Assembly: GCF_015627175.1 (NCBI RefSeq)
Contig: NZ_VTDQ01000004.1
Location: 1 to 64,000 of the forward strand
Direction of reading: 5' to 3'
DNA from: Acinetobacter pollinis
Lineage (GTDB): Bacteria > Pseudomonadota > Gammaproteobacteria > Pseudomonadales > Moraxellaceae
DNA length: 64,000 nt
Shown here piece by piece: positions 57,306 through 64,000 of this stretch. Made by a program: the position numbers and the translations under genes. Within the stretch, counting starts at the first letter, position 1; the number at the start of each line of letters is the position of its first letter. Under the pieces are notes generated by a model that was not told the origin of the DNA, searched no databases, and saw only the letters and a list, made by a program, of their open reading frames with translations.

Positions 57306-58535
57306 TTAGCTTTCCCACTTTTTGAAAATGAGACAAGCATTTACACCACCAAAACCAAAACTGTTACTCATTACAGTATTTAATTTTGCATCACGTTTTT
57401 CAAGTACAATATCGAAACCTTCAGTACCTTCATCAAGTTCAGTCACGTTAATGTTTGGTGCAATGAAGTCATTTTGCATCATCAAAATAGAATAGATTGC
57501 TTCTTGTACACCCGCAGCACCTAGGCTGTGGCCTGTCATCGATTTTGTTGAGCTGACTGGTGGAACATTACCTGTACCAAAAGCATTTTCCATTGCTTTT
57601 AATTCTGTAATGTCTCCAGCAGGTGTAGAAGTACCATGTGAATTCACATAGTCTACTTTCTCAACACCATGCTGTTTTGCTTCGTCAAGTGCCATCAGTA
57701 CACAACGTGTTGCACCTTCACCACTTGGAGCAACCATATCTGCACCATCACTATTTGCAGCGTAAGCAACAATTTCTGCAATAATATTTGCACCACGTGC
57801 TTGAGCATGTTCAAGTGATTCAAGAACAAGGAAGCCACCGCCACCTGCAATGACGAAACCTGCACGGTCTTTAGAGTATGGGCGAGAAGCAGACTCTGGT
57901 GTGTCATTAAATTTATTACTTAATGCACCCATTGCATCGAACAGTAAGCTTTGTGACCAGTGGTCTTCTTCCCCACCACCTGCAAGCATAAGATCTTGTT
58001 TGCCAAGTGCAATAAGGTTATAAGCGTAGCCAATCGCATCTGCAGAAGTTGCACAAGCACTTGCTACAGAATGAGCGACACCTTGCAATTTAAATGCAGT
58101 GCCAAGGTTCGCTGTGATTGTGTTTGTCATGTTTCTTGGTACAAAGAATGGACCAACTTTACGAGCACCTTTGGTCTCTAGTATTTCATTCATTTCAACA
58201 ACTGAAGCTGTTGAACCACCACCTGAACCACCTGCGATACCGTAACGAGGGTTGCCACCCAAGTCAGAAACCTCTAATCCTGCTTGTTTTAATGCATCTA
58301 ATGCAGAGTTGTATGCATACATTGCACATACACCCATAAAGCGCTTTGTTTTACGATCAATATGGTCAAACTCTTGCTCAGCAGGTGCACTCACATGGCT
58401 CTTAAAGTTTAGATCTACATGTACTTGATTAAGGCGAGTACCTGAGATCCCTTTTTTTAAAGATTCAGTGACTTGTTCTAATGAGTTACCAATGCATGAG
58501 TTAATTCCCATGCCTGTAATGACGACACGTTTCAT
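57306..58535 (-). CDS. fabB: 3-oxoacyl-[acyl-carrier-protein] synthase I (FabB)
   Basis: A 409-residue condensing enzyme of fatty acid elongation, needed for unsaturated fatty acid synthesis. The active Cys is in SVASACATSADAIG, the two His in YVNSHGTSTPAGD and STKSMTGHSLGAAG, and the catalytic Lys in the same second motif. The ending NSFGFGGVNACLIF is typical. KAS I type rather than FabF by the N-terminal MKRVVITGMGINSCIG. AAGGGA is 10 bases before the ATG. A nested palindrome sits 24 bases upstream. Its usual partner fabA is not adjacent here. Confidence 0.92.
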   Translation of the reverse strand: MKRVVITGMGINSCIGNSLEQVTESLKKGISGTRLNQVHVDLNFKSHVSAPAEQEFDHIDRKTKRFMGVCAMYAYNSALDALKQAGLEVSDLGGNPRYGIAGGSGGGSTASVVEMNEILETKGARKVGPFFVPRNMTNTITANLGTAFKLQGVAHSVASACATSADAIGYAYNLIALGKQDLMLAGGGEEDHWSQSLLFDAMGALSNKFNDTPESASRPYSKDRAGFVIAGGGGFLVLESLEHAQARGANIIAEIVAYAANSDGADMVAPSGEGATRCVLMALDEAKQHGVEKVDYVNSHGTSTPAGDITELKAMENAFGTGNVPPVSSTKSMTGHSLGAAGVQEAIYSILMMQNDFIAPNINVTELDEGTEGFDIVLEKRDAKLNTVMSNSFGFGGVNACLIFKKWES

Positions 58536-58558
58536 CGACAGATCCCTTTAATATGGTG

Positions 58559-58595
58559 ATGAGTAAGTATTATCATTATGATATCAATTACTCAT
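58559..58595. promoter_or_regulatory. Nested palindrome upstream of fabB
   Basis: ATGAGTAA (58559-58566) and TTACTCAT (58588-58595) enclose a perfect inner palindrome TATCAT-T-ATGATA (58571-58583). It is 24 bases before the fabB start. FabR or DesT-type repressors act near fabA/fabB in other bacteria, but the sequence is not a known site, so operator function is inference. Confidence 0.5.
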
Positions 58596-58789
58596 ATATT
58601 GATGTTTAATGCATAATAACAGAAAGCTTTTTTAAATCTTATGGCAAATGGTATATGTATTTTTAGGATTCATATAAAAAATGAGCATGTTGTCGTATTT
58701 AATGAAAAGATACATATTAAAGTTGAGATAAATGGTGTGTAATTCTAATATTTATTAAGTATCTAAAGAAAAATAATTGGGAGATGGAT

Positions 58790-59803
58790 ATGCCAAAAAC
58801 AGGTAATAACCCTTCATTAAAGCCAGTCCATCATATTTTTGGAGTGGCTAAAAAGCTCAGTAGCGAAGCGTTTCAAAAACTCAATGACCATACAATGAAA
58901 ACAGATCCCATGAAAATGCAAACGAATAATACAACAAAACTAAATAACCAAACTTTAGATAAATCACAATTAGTCATGCGCCAGTACGTGCCAGATATGT
59001 CGCAAAAAATATTTGGCAGACATTATGGTTCTGTTTCTAAAATTGCGAGTTTTTTATCTCCAATTGGAGGAGATCAGGTTGCAGATTATTTGTATAATAA
59101 GATAAATCAAACAGCTGAAAAAATGAGTGCAACAGATCTTATTTTATCGCAAGCTGGTGTAAAATCGTTGCAGGACTTAGAGCACGATATTTTACGTGCA
59201 GGACGTTTAAGTCAGGCACTCATTGAACAAAATAAATGGCTTGTAAGTATACAAGCAGGCATTTGTGCGCCATTAGGTATTGTAGGATTGGCCATAGATG
59301 TACCTTTATCTTTAATTTTTGTATTAAAAACAGTTTACCAGACAGGTCGTGCTTATGGTTTTGAGTTGACCGATAAAGATCAAGATGTAATTCAATTTAT
59401 TTTTCAAAATATTCCAATTGAAAAGATCGTAGAAAAGCAAAGTCTACTTTTGTTAATTCGATCAATTTCAGGTGCTTTAGAAACACATGATATTCAGAAA
59501 TTACAAAGTTTTATGGGATCACAAAGTGACTTTGAATGGTTCTCTAATTTATTGAAAGATCAGTCGATTCAGCCTGAATGGCTTGAAAAAATATCTAAGA
59601 TTTCTTTAGCAAATAAGCTCACGCCAGTTATTTTATCTGGTTTGGGGGCAGTATACAGTTGGAAGCTTATTGATGAAGCGGGGCAACAATCACAGCATAT
59701 CTTTTCTATTGCACGTGATTATCTTTTAAACCACCCCAATGAGCCACTTTCAATTCTTGATGCTTATCAGGCTTCGGTAAAGTCGATAGGAAACAGAAAT
59801 TAG
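58790..59803 (+). CDS. EcsC family protein
   Basis: A 337-residue protein of the EcsC family, named for a Bacillus protein of unknown biochemistry. A hydrophilic N-terminal region of about 100 residues is followed by the EcsC region with QAGVKSLQDLEHDILRAGRL, IQAGICAPLGIVGLAIDVPLSL (a short hydrophobic stretch) and TVYQTGRAYGFEL. I start at 58790, with GGGAG six bases upstream, not at 58784 where the spacing is zero. It stands alone between fabB and the str operon. Confidence 0.82.
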   Translation: MPKTGNNPSLKPVHHIFGVAKKLSSEAFQKLNDHTMKTDPMKMQTNNTTKLNNQTLDKSQLVMRQYVPDMSQKIFGRHYGSVSKIASFLSPIGGDQVADYLYNKINQTAEKMSATDLILSQAGVKSLQDLEHDILRAGRLSQALIEQNKWLVSIQAGICAPLGIVGLAIDVPLSLIFVLKTVYQTGRAYGFELTDKDQDVIQFIFQNIPIEKIVEKQSLLLLIRSISGALETHDIQKLQSFMGSQSDFEWFSNLLKDQSIQPEWLEKISKISLANKLTPVILSGLGAVYSWKLIDEAGQQSQHIFSIARDYLLNHPNEPLSILDAYQASVKSIGNRN

Positions 59804-59991
59804 ATATTTTTGTCTAGTTTCATGCTGTATTAAAAGATAGCCTGATCAAGGTGTGTTTATATCAATTTTTTTGTCAATAAATATATTCTTTCATACTTAA
59901 TTATGCCGATGAAATAGTTAATATTTGTTTTATATAAATTTTTATTAAGTAATCGATTGGATTGACTCTAAAAAGGCTTTTTCATCTTATA

Positions 59992-60020
59992 TTGACCAAG
60001 ATACAGTTTTTGAATACAAT
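59992..60020 (+). promoter_or_regulatory. Probable str operon promoter
   Basis: TTGACC at 59992-59997 and TACAAT at 60015-60020 are separated by 17 bases, each matching 5 of 6 consensus positions. Initiation near 60027 would give a leader of about 59 bases before rpsL, containing a T6 run after GGGG at 60056-60066. Another TTGACT lies 30 bases upstream. Confidence 0.6.
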
Positions 60021-60085
60021 TATGTGCCCTCAAAAAGAGTTAAATTTCCTTTTGTGGGGTTTTTTATTAACGGGAGAATTGCCAT

Positions 60086-60460
60086 ATGGCAACAACAAAT
60101 CAATTGATCCGTAAGGGTCGTTCAACTTTGGTTGAAAAATCCAAAGTTCCTGCGTTGAAGGCTTGTCCACAACGTCGTGGTGTATGTACTCGTGTTTATA
60201 CAACTACACCTAAAAAACCAAACTCAGCAATGCGTAAAGTTTGCCGTGTACGTTTAACTTCAGGTTTTGAAGTTTCAAGCTACATCGGTGGTGAAGGGCA
60301 TAACCTACAAGAGCACAGTGTTGTGCTTATCCGTGGTGGTCGTGTTAAAGACTTACCAGGTGTACGTTACCATACCGTTCGTGGTTCATTAGACTGTGCT
60401 GGTGTAAAAGATCGTAACCAAGCACGTTCTAAATACGGTACTAAGCGTCCTAAGAAATAA
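60086..60460 (+). CDS. rpsL: 30S ribosomal protein S12
   Basis: A 124-residue decoding-centre protein, full length. Conserved [18 protein letters not shown] contains Lys 43 and [13 protein letters not shown] contains Lys 88; both are lysine, the streptomycin-sensitive form. GGGAG lies about 10 bases before the ATG. First of rpsL-rpsG-fusA-tuf in the usual str order. Confidence 0.97.
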   Translation: MATTNQLIRKGRSTLVEKSKVPALKACPQRRGVCTRVYTTTPKKPNSAMRKVCRVRLTSGFEVSSYIGGEGHNLQEHSVVLIRGGRVKDLPGVRYHTVRGSLDCAGVKDRNQARSKYGTKRPKK

Positions 60461-60548
60461 TTAGGCCTTAAAACCAAAAAAACCTTTAGCGTTTCGCTTG
60501 TTTGATCATTTAGATTTTTAAATCAAGCGACGTATAGTAAGGCCAGCG

Positions 60549-60598
60549 TCATGTGCATGACACTTTGCACAAACTGCTGGATCATCCTGAAGTGTCAT
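60549..60598 (+). promoter_or_regulatory. Structured rpsL-rpsG gap, possible S7 autoregulation site
   Basis: ATGACACTT (60557-60565) pairs perfectly with AAGTGTCAT (60590-60598) over nine bases with a 24-base loop. A competing hairpin GTCATG/CATGAC lies at 60549-60562. In E. coli, S7 binds this intercistronic region to control S7 synthesis. The position matches; sequence mimicry of 16S rRNA was not tested. Confidence 0.5.
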
Positions 60599-60616
60599 AT
60601 TATTAGGTGTATTAAA

Positions 60617-61087
60617 ATGCCAAGACGTCGCGTAGTCGCTGCCCGTGAAATCCTTCCGGATCCTAAGTTCGGTAGCCAAACAATCGCTAAATTCATGAAC
60701 CACGTTATGCAAGACGGTAAAAAATCGATTGCAGAAAGCATTGTTTATGGTGCTTTAGACCGCGTTCAAGAAAAAAATAAAGTAGACCCAGTTGAATTCT
60801 TCGAGACTACTCTTGAAAAAGTTCGTCCTATGGTCGAAGTAAAAGCTCGCCGTGTTGGTGGTGCTACATACCAAGTACCTATGGAAGTGCGCCCATCCCG
60901 TCGTACTGCTCTAGCTATGCGTTGGTTAGTAGACGCTGCTGCAAAGCGTTCTGAAAAAACTATGGCTTTACGTCTTGCTGGCGAGTTGCTTGATGCGGCT
61001 GAAGGCAAAGGTGCTGCAATTAAAAAACGTGAAGACGTGCACCGTATGGCTGAAGCTAACAAAGCCTTCTCTCATTACCGTTTCTAA
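60617..61087 (+). CDS. rpsG: 30S ribosomal protein S7
   Basis: A 156-residue head-domain protein that nucleates 30S assembly at the 16S 3' domain. Start is ATG at 60617 ([19 protein letters not shown]); an ORF from 60551 adds unrelated residues. Motifs: [38 protein letters not shown] and [20 protein letters not shown]. Ribosomal protein S7 family length. Confidence 0.97.
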   Translation: MPRRRVVAAREILPDPKFGSQTIAKFMNHVMQDGKKSIAESIVYGALDRVQEKNKVDPVEFFETTLEKVRPMVEVKARRVGGATYQVPMEVRPSRRTALAMRWLVDAAAKRSEKTMALRLAGELLDAAEGKGAAIKKREDVHRMAEANKAFSHYRF

Positions 61088-61119
61088 GCGGATAAAACAG
61101 GCCTTCAAAAAAATAATAT

Positions 61120-61176
61120 TAAAAATACTTGTATTTTTAATATTTGAACGCATTAAGTCATTTAGACTTAATGCGT
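61120..61176 (+). promoter_or_regulatory. Two hairpins in the rpsG-fusA gap
   Basis: A perfect 12-base stem ACGCATTAAGTC (61148-61159) / GACTTAATGCGT (61165-61176), loop ATTTA, and just upstream the AT-rich hairpin AAAAATAC/GTATTTTT near 61121-61138. No T-run follows the long stem, so it is not a clear terminator. The 125-base gap is larger than in E. coli. Confidence 0.5.
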
Positions 61177-61212
61177 CCTGTTTTATAAATAACATTAGGA
61201 ATGTAAAACATC

Positions 61213-63345
61213 ATGGCTCGTCAAACTCCTATTTCTCAATACCGTAACATCGGTATTTCTGCACATATTGACGCAGGTAAAACGACCACTACAGAACGTA
61301 TCTTGTATTACACTGGTGTATCTCACAAAATTGGTGAAGTGCATGACGGTGCTGCAACGATGGACTGGATGGCGCAAGAACAAGAGCGTGGTATTACAAT
61401 TACCTCAGCTGCAACAACTTGCTTCTGGTCTGGTATGGCTAACCAATTTAAACAACACCGTATTAACGTAATTGATACTCCAGGACACGTTGACTTCACA
61501 ATTGAAGTAGAACGTTCTATGCGTGTTCTTGACGGTGCTTGCATGGTTTACTGTGCAGTTGGTGGTGTTCAGCCTCAGTCTGAAACTGTATGGCGTCAAG
61601 CAAACAAATATAAAGTACCTCGTTTAGCATTCGTGAATAAGATGGACCGTACAGGTGCAAACTTCTTCCGTGTTGTTGAACAGATGAAAACACGCCTTGG
61701 TGGTAACCCTGTACCTATCGTAATTCCAATTGGTGCAGAAGATACATTTACTGGTGTTGTTGACCTTCTCGAAATGAAAGCAATTATTTGGGATGAAGAA
61801 TCTCAAGGCATGAAATTCGATCTAGGTGAAATCCCAGCTGATCTTGTTGACACTGCAGAAGAATGGCGTGTGAACATGGTTGAAGCAGCAGCAGAAGCTT
61901 CTGAAGAGCTCATGGACAAATACCTTGAAGAGGGTGATCTTTCTAAAGAAGACATCATGAAAGGTTTACGTGCGCGTACATTAGCATCTGAAATTCAAGT
62001 GATGCTTTGTGGTTCAGCATTCAAAAACAAAGGTGTTCAACGTATGTTGGATGCTGTGATTGAATACTTACCATCGCCAACTGAAGTACAAGCGATTCGC
62101 GGTATTTTAGATGACAAAGCTGAAACTGAAGCAACTCGTGAAGCATCTGATGATGTTCCGTTCTCTGCACTTGCATTCAAAATTATGAATGACAAATTCG
62201 TAGGTAACTTAACGTTTATTCGTGTGTATTCAGGTGTTCTTAAGCAAGGCGATCCTGTATTTAACCCAGTTAAGTCTAAGCGTGAACGTGTTGGCCGTAT
62301 CGTGCAAATGCACGCAGACCAACGTCAAGACTTAGATGAAATTCGTGCGGGCGATATCGCTGCATGTGTAGGTCTAAAAGACGTAACAACTGGTGATACG
62401 CTATGTGATGAGAAAAACATCATTACACTTGAGCGTATGGAATTCCCTGAGCCAGTAATTGCACTGGCAGTTGAACCAAAAACAAAAGCTGACCAAGAAA
62501 AAATGTCAGTGGCGTTAGGTCGTTTAGCAAAAGAAGATCCTTCATTCCGTGTACGTACAGATGAAGAATCTGGTCAAACAATTATTGCTGGTATGGGTGA
62601 ACTTCACCTTGACATCATTGTTGACCGTATGAAGCGTGAATTCGGTGTTGAAGCAAATATTGGTAAACCAATGGTTGCTTACCGTGAAACAATTCGTAAA
62701 ACAATTGAACAAGAAGGTAAATTTGTTCGTCAAACAGGTGGTAAAGGTAAATTCGGTCATGTATATGTTCGTTTAGAGCCAATGGATCCTGAAGGCGATA
62801 AAGAATACGAATTTGCTGAAGAAGTTGTTGGTGGTGTAGTACCTAAAGAATTCTTTGGCGCTGTGGATAAAGGTATCCAAGAGCGTATGAAGAATGGTGT
62901 CCTTGCTGGTTACCCAGTTGTAGGCATTAAAGCGACATTGTTTGATGGTTCTTACCACGATGTCGACTCTGATGAATTGTCGTTCAAAATGGCAGGTTCT
63001 TACGCATTCCGTGACGGTTTCATGAAAGCAGATCCTGTTCTTCTTGAACCAGTTATGAAAGTTGAAGTAGAAACTCCAGAAGACTACATGGGCGATATCA
63101 TGGGTGACTTAAACCGTCGTCGTGGTATGGTTCAAGGTATGGATGACCTACCTGGTGGTACTAAAGCAATTCGTGCTGAAGTTCCACTTGCTGAGATGTT
63201 TGGTTACGCGACACACATGCGTTCTATGTCTCAAGGTCGTGCAACTTACTCTATGGAATTTGCAAAATATGCTGAAACTCCGCGTAACGTGGCTGAAGGC
63301 ATCATTACTAAATTCCAAACAGGTAAATCAGGTGACGACGAGTAA
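61213..63345 (+). CDS. fusA: Elongation factor G
   Basis: A 710-residue translocase GTPase, full length. GTP-binding motifs: [15 protein letters not shown] (P loop), DTPGHVDF (G3), NKMDR (G4) and [10 protein letters not shown] (G5). Domains II-V follow, with [20 protein letters not shown] in domain IV. AGGA precedes the start at a short distance. Followed by tuf after a 92-base gap. Confidence 0.97.
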   Translation: MARQTPISQYRNIGISAHIDAGKTTTTERILYYTGVSHKIGEVHDGAATMDWMAQEQERGITITSAATTCFWSGMANQFKQHRINVIDTPGHVDFTIEVERSMRVLDGACMVYCAVGGVQPQSETVWRQANKYKVPRLAFVNKMDRTGANFFRVVEQMKTRLGGNPVPIVIPIGAEDTFTGVVDLLEMKAIIWDEESQGMKFDLGEIPADLVDTAEEWRVNMVEAAAEASEELMDKYLEEGDLSKEDIMKGLRARTLASEIQVMLCGSAFKNKGVQRMLDAVIEYLPSPTEVQAIRGILDDKAETEATREASDDVPFSALAFKIMNDKFVGNLTFIRVYSGVLKQGDPVFNPVKSKRERVGRIVQMHADQRQDLDEIRAGDIAACVGLKDVTTGDTLCDEKNIITLERMEFPEPVIALAVEPKTKADQEKMSVALGRLAKEDPSFRVRTDEESGQTIIAGMGELHLDIIVDRMKREFGVEANIGKPMVAYRETIRKTIEQEGKFVRQTGGKGKFGHVYVRLEPMDPEGDKEYEFAEEVVGGVVPKEFFGAVDKGIQERMKNGVLAGYPVVGIKATLFDGSYHDVDSDELSFKMAGSYAFRDGFMKADPVLLEPVMKVEVETPEDYMGDIMGDLNRRRGMVQGMDDLPGGTKAIRAEVPLAEMFGYATHMRSMSQGRATYSMEFAKYAETPRNVAEGIITKFQTGKSGDDE

Positions 63346-63392
63346 TCTTTCGATTACTATATTACCTAACCCAATTTGAGTTAAAAACCTAT

Positions 63393-63417
63393 TGCTCATA
63401 AGTGACCCTTATGAGCA
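63393..63417 (+). promoter_or_regulatory. Hairpin in the fusA-tuf gap
   Basis: TGCTCATAAG (63393-63402) and CTTATGAGCA (63408-63417) form a perfect 10-pair stem with loop TGACC. No T-run follows. It lies about 20 bases before the tuf start and might be a processing or attenuation site. Confidence 0.5.
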
Positions 63418-63437
63418 GTTAATAAAGGAAGATCATC

Positions 63438-64000
63438 ATGGCTAAAGCCAAGTTTGAACGTAATAAACCACACGTAAACGTGGGAACAATTGGTCACGTT
63501 GACCATGGTAAAACAACTTTAACAGCTGCTATCGCAACGATCTGTGCGAAAACTTATGGCGGTGAAGCTAAAGATTACGCAGCAATCGACTCTGCGCCTG
63601 AAGAAAAAGCTCGTGGTATTACAATTAATACATCTCACGTAGAATATGATTCTCCAACTCGTCACTACGCTCACGTAGACTGCCCAGGACACGCCGATTA
63701 TGTTAAAAACATGATCACTGGTGCTGCTCAGATGGACGGTGCGATCCTTGTATGTGCTGCGACTGATGGTCCTATGCCACAAACTCGTGAACACATCCTT
63801 CTTTCTCGTCAGGTAGGTGTACCTTTCATCATCGTATTCTTAAACAAGTGTGACCTTGTTGATGATGAAGAGTTACTTGAATTAGTAGAAATGGAAGTTC
63901 GTGAACTTCTTTCTTCTTACGACTTCCCTGGTGATGACACTCCTGTAATCCGTGGTTCAGCATTAGCTGCACTTAACGGTGACCAAGGTGAGTATGGCGA
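63438..64000 (+). CDS. tuf: Elongation factor Tu (partial, cut by window end)
   Basis: The first 187 residues of EF-Tu. It begins [20 protein letters not shown] and carries the P loop [10 protein letters not shown], switch-1 segment [14 protein letters not shown]3 [20 protein letters not shown] and G4 NKCDLVDD. The frame runs open to the window end. AAAGGAAG precedes the ATG. The C-terminal domains are outside the window. Confidence 0.97.
   Translation, partial: MAKAKFERNKPHVNVGTIGHVDHGKTTLTAAIATICAKTYGGEAKDYAAIDSAPEEKARGITINTSHVEYDSPTRHYAHVDCPGHADYVKNMITGAAQMDGAILVCAATDGPMPQTREHILLSRQVGVPFIIVFLNKCDLVDDEELLELVEMEVRELLSSYDFPGDDTPVIRGSALAALNGDQGEYG

Noticed and set aside
60027-60066. Attenuator before rpsL
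   Set aside because: The CCC/GGG stem followed by T6 has two internal mismatches, so the hairpin is too weak to call from sequence.
60766-61062. 98-residue minus-strand frame opposite rpsG
   Set aside because: Antisense of highly conserved ribosomal protein S7; such shadows are common in rpsG.
1-64000. CRISPR arrays, prophage, tRNA or rRNA genes
   Set aside because: I saw no regularly spaced repeats, phage structural genes or cloverleaf-like segments; the genes are those of the core chromosome.

Overview
The window is a contiguous piece of an Acinetobacter chromosome (gammaproteobacterium, Moraxellaceae). The DNA is AT-rich. The response regulator at 23211 closely resembles BfmR of A. baumannii, PntA is split, NuoC and NuoD are fused, infC starts with AUU, HemJ is present, and a FinR-type LysR gene is divergent from fpr. 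Several residues differ from the A. baumannii proteins I remember, so I do not name a species. Most of the window is core genome: there is no insertion sequence, prophage, CRISPR array, tRNA or rRNA that I can see.

Layout. 1-2400: end of the pnt operon (proton-translocating transhydrogenase). 2573-4660: a TonB-dependent siderophore receptor behind a Fur-box-like site. 4716-8062 (minus): rsfS and the hybrid kinase GacS/BarA. 8212-14524: cysM, a DEDDy exonuclease, rlmD, relA and mazG. 14712-20073: pcnB-folK-panB-panC-rapZ-HPr/NPr-darP. 20260-22736: thrS-infC. 23211-25624: the bfmRS two-component system, then a small orphan gene on the minus strand. 26542-41572: the complete 13-gene nuo operon (complex I). 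41679-44925: upp, a FinR-like regulator divergent from fpr, and two unrecognised genes. 45214-45743: two gene fragments that look like a type VI secretion VgrG/SUMF1 scar. 46457-48380: a CmpX-like channel and a small acidic membrane protein. 48381-53311 (minus): a flavoprotein, then a DHA2-type efflux pump (MFS plus HlyD) coupled to a PLP enzyme. 53613-59803: a methyltransferase, a DUF2062 protein, a BenE-family transporter divergent from an Lrp/AsnC regulator, hemJ, fabB and an EcsC-family protein. 60086-64000: the str operon rpsL-rpsG-fusA-tuf, with tuf cut by the window end.

Functional themes are respiration and redox (pnt, nuo, fpr, hemJ), translation and its control (rsfS, rlmD, thrS, infC, rpsL, rpsG, fusA, tuf), stress and envelope signalling (relA, gacS, bfmRS, rapZ/NPr) and cofactor synthesis (folK, panBC).

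I found no clear new multi-gene system. The most interesting signals are small. The thrS leader has a 7-base-pair hairpin whose 7-base loop presents UGU in anticodon position, as in tRNA-Thr. A deleted T6SS locus left two N-terminal gene fragments. Perfect inverted repeats lie upstream of bfmR, of fabB and in the MFS/methyltransferase gap. A terminator-like element without a gene lies upstream of nuoA. Strong hairpins sit in all three gaps of the str operon.
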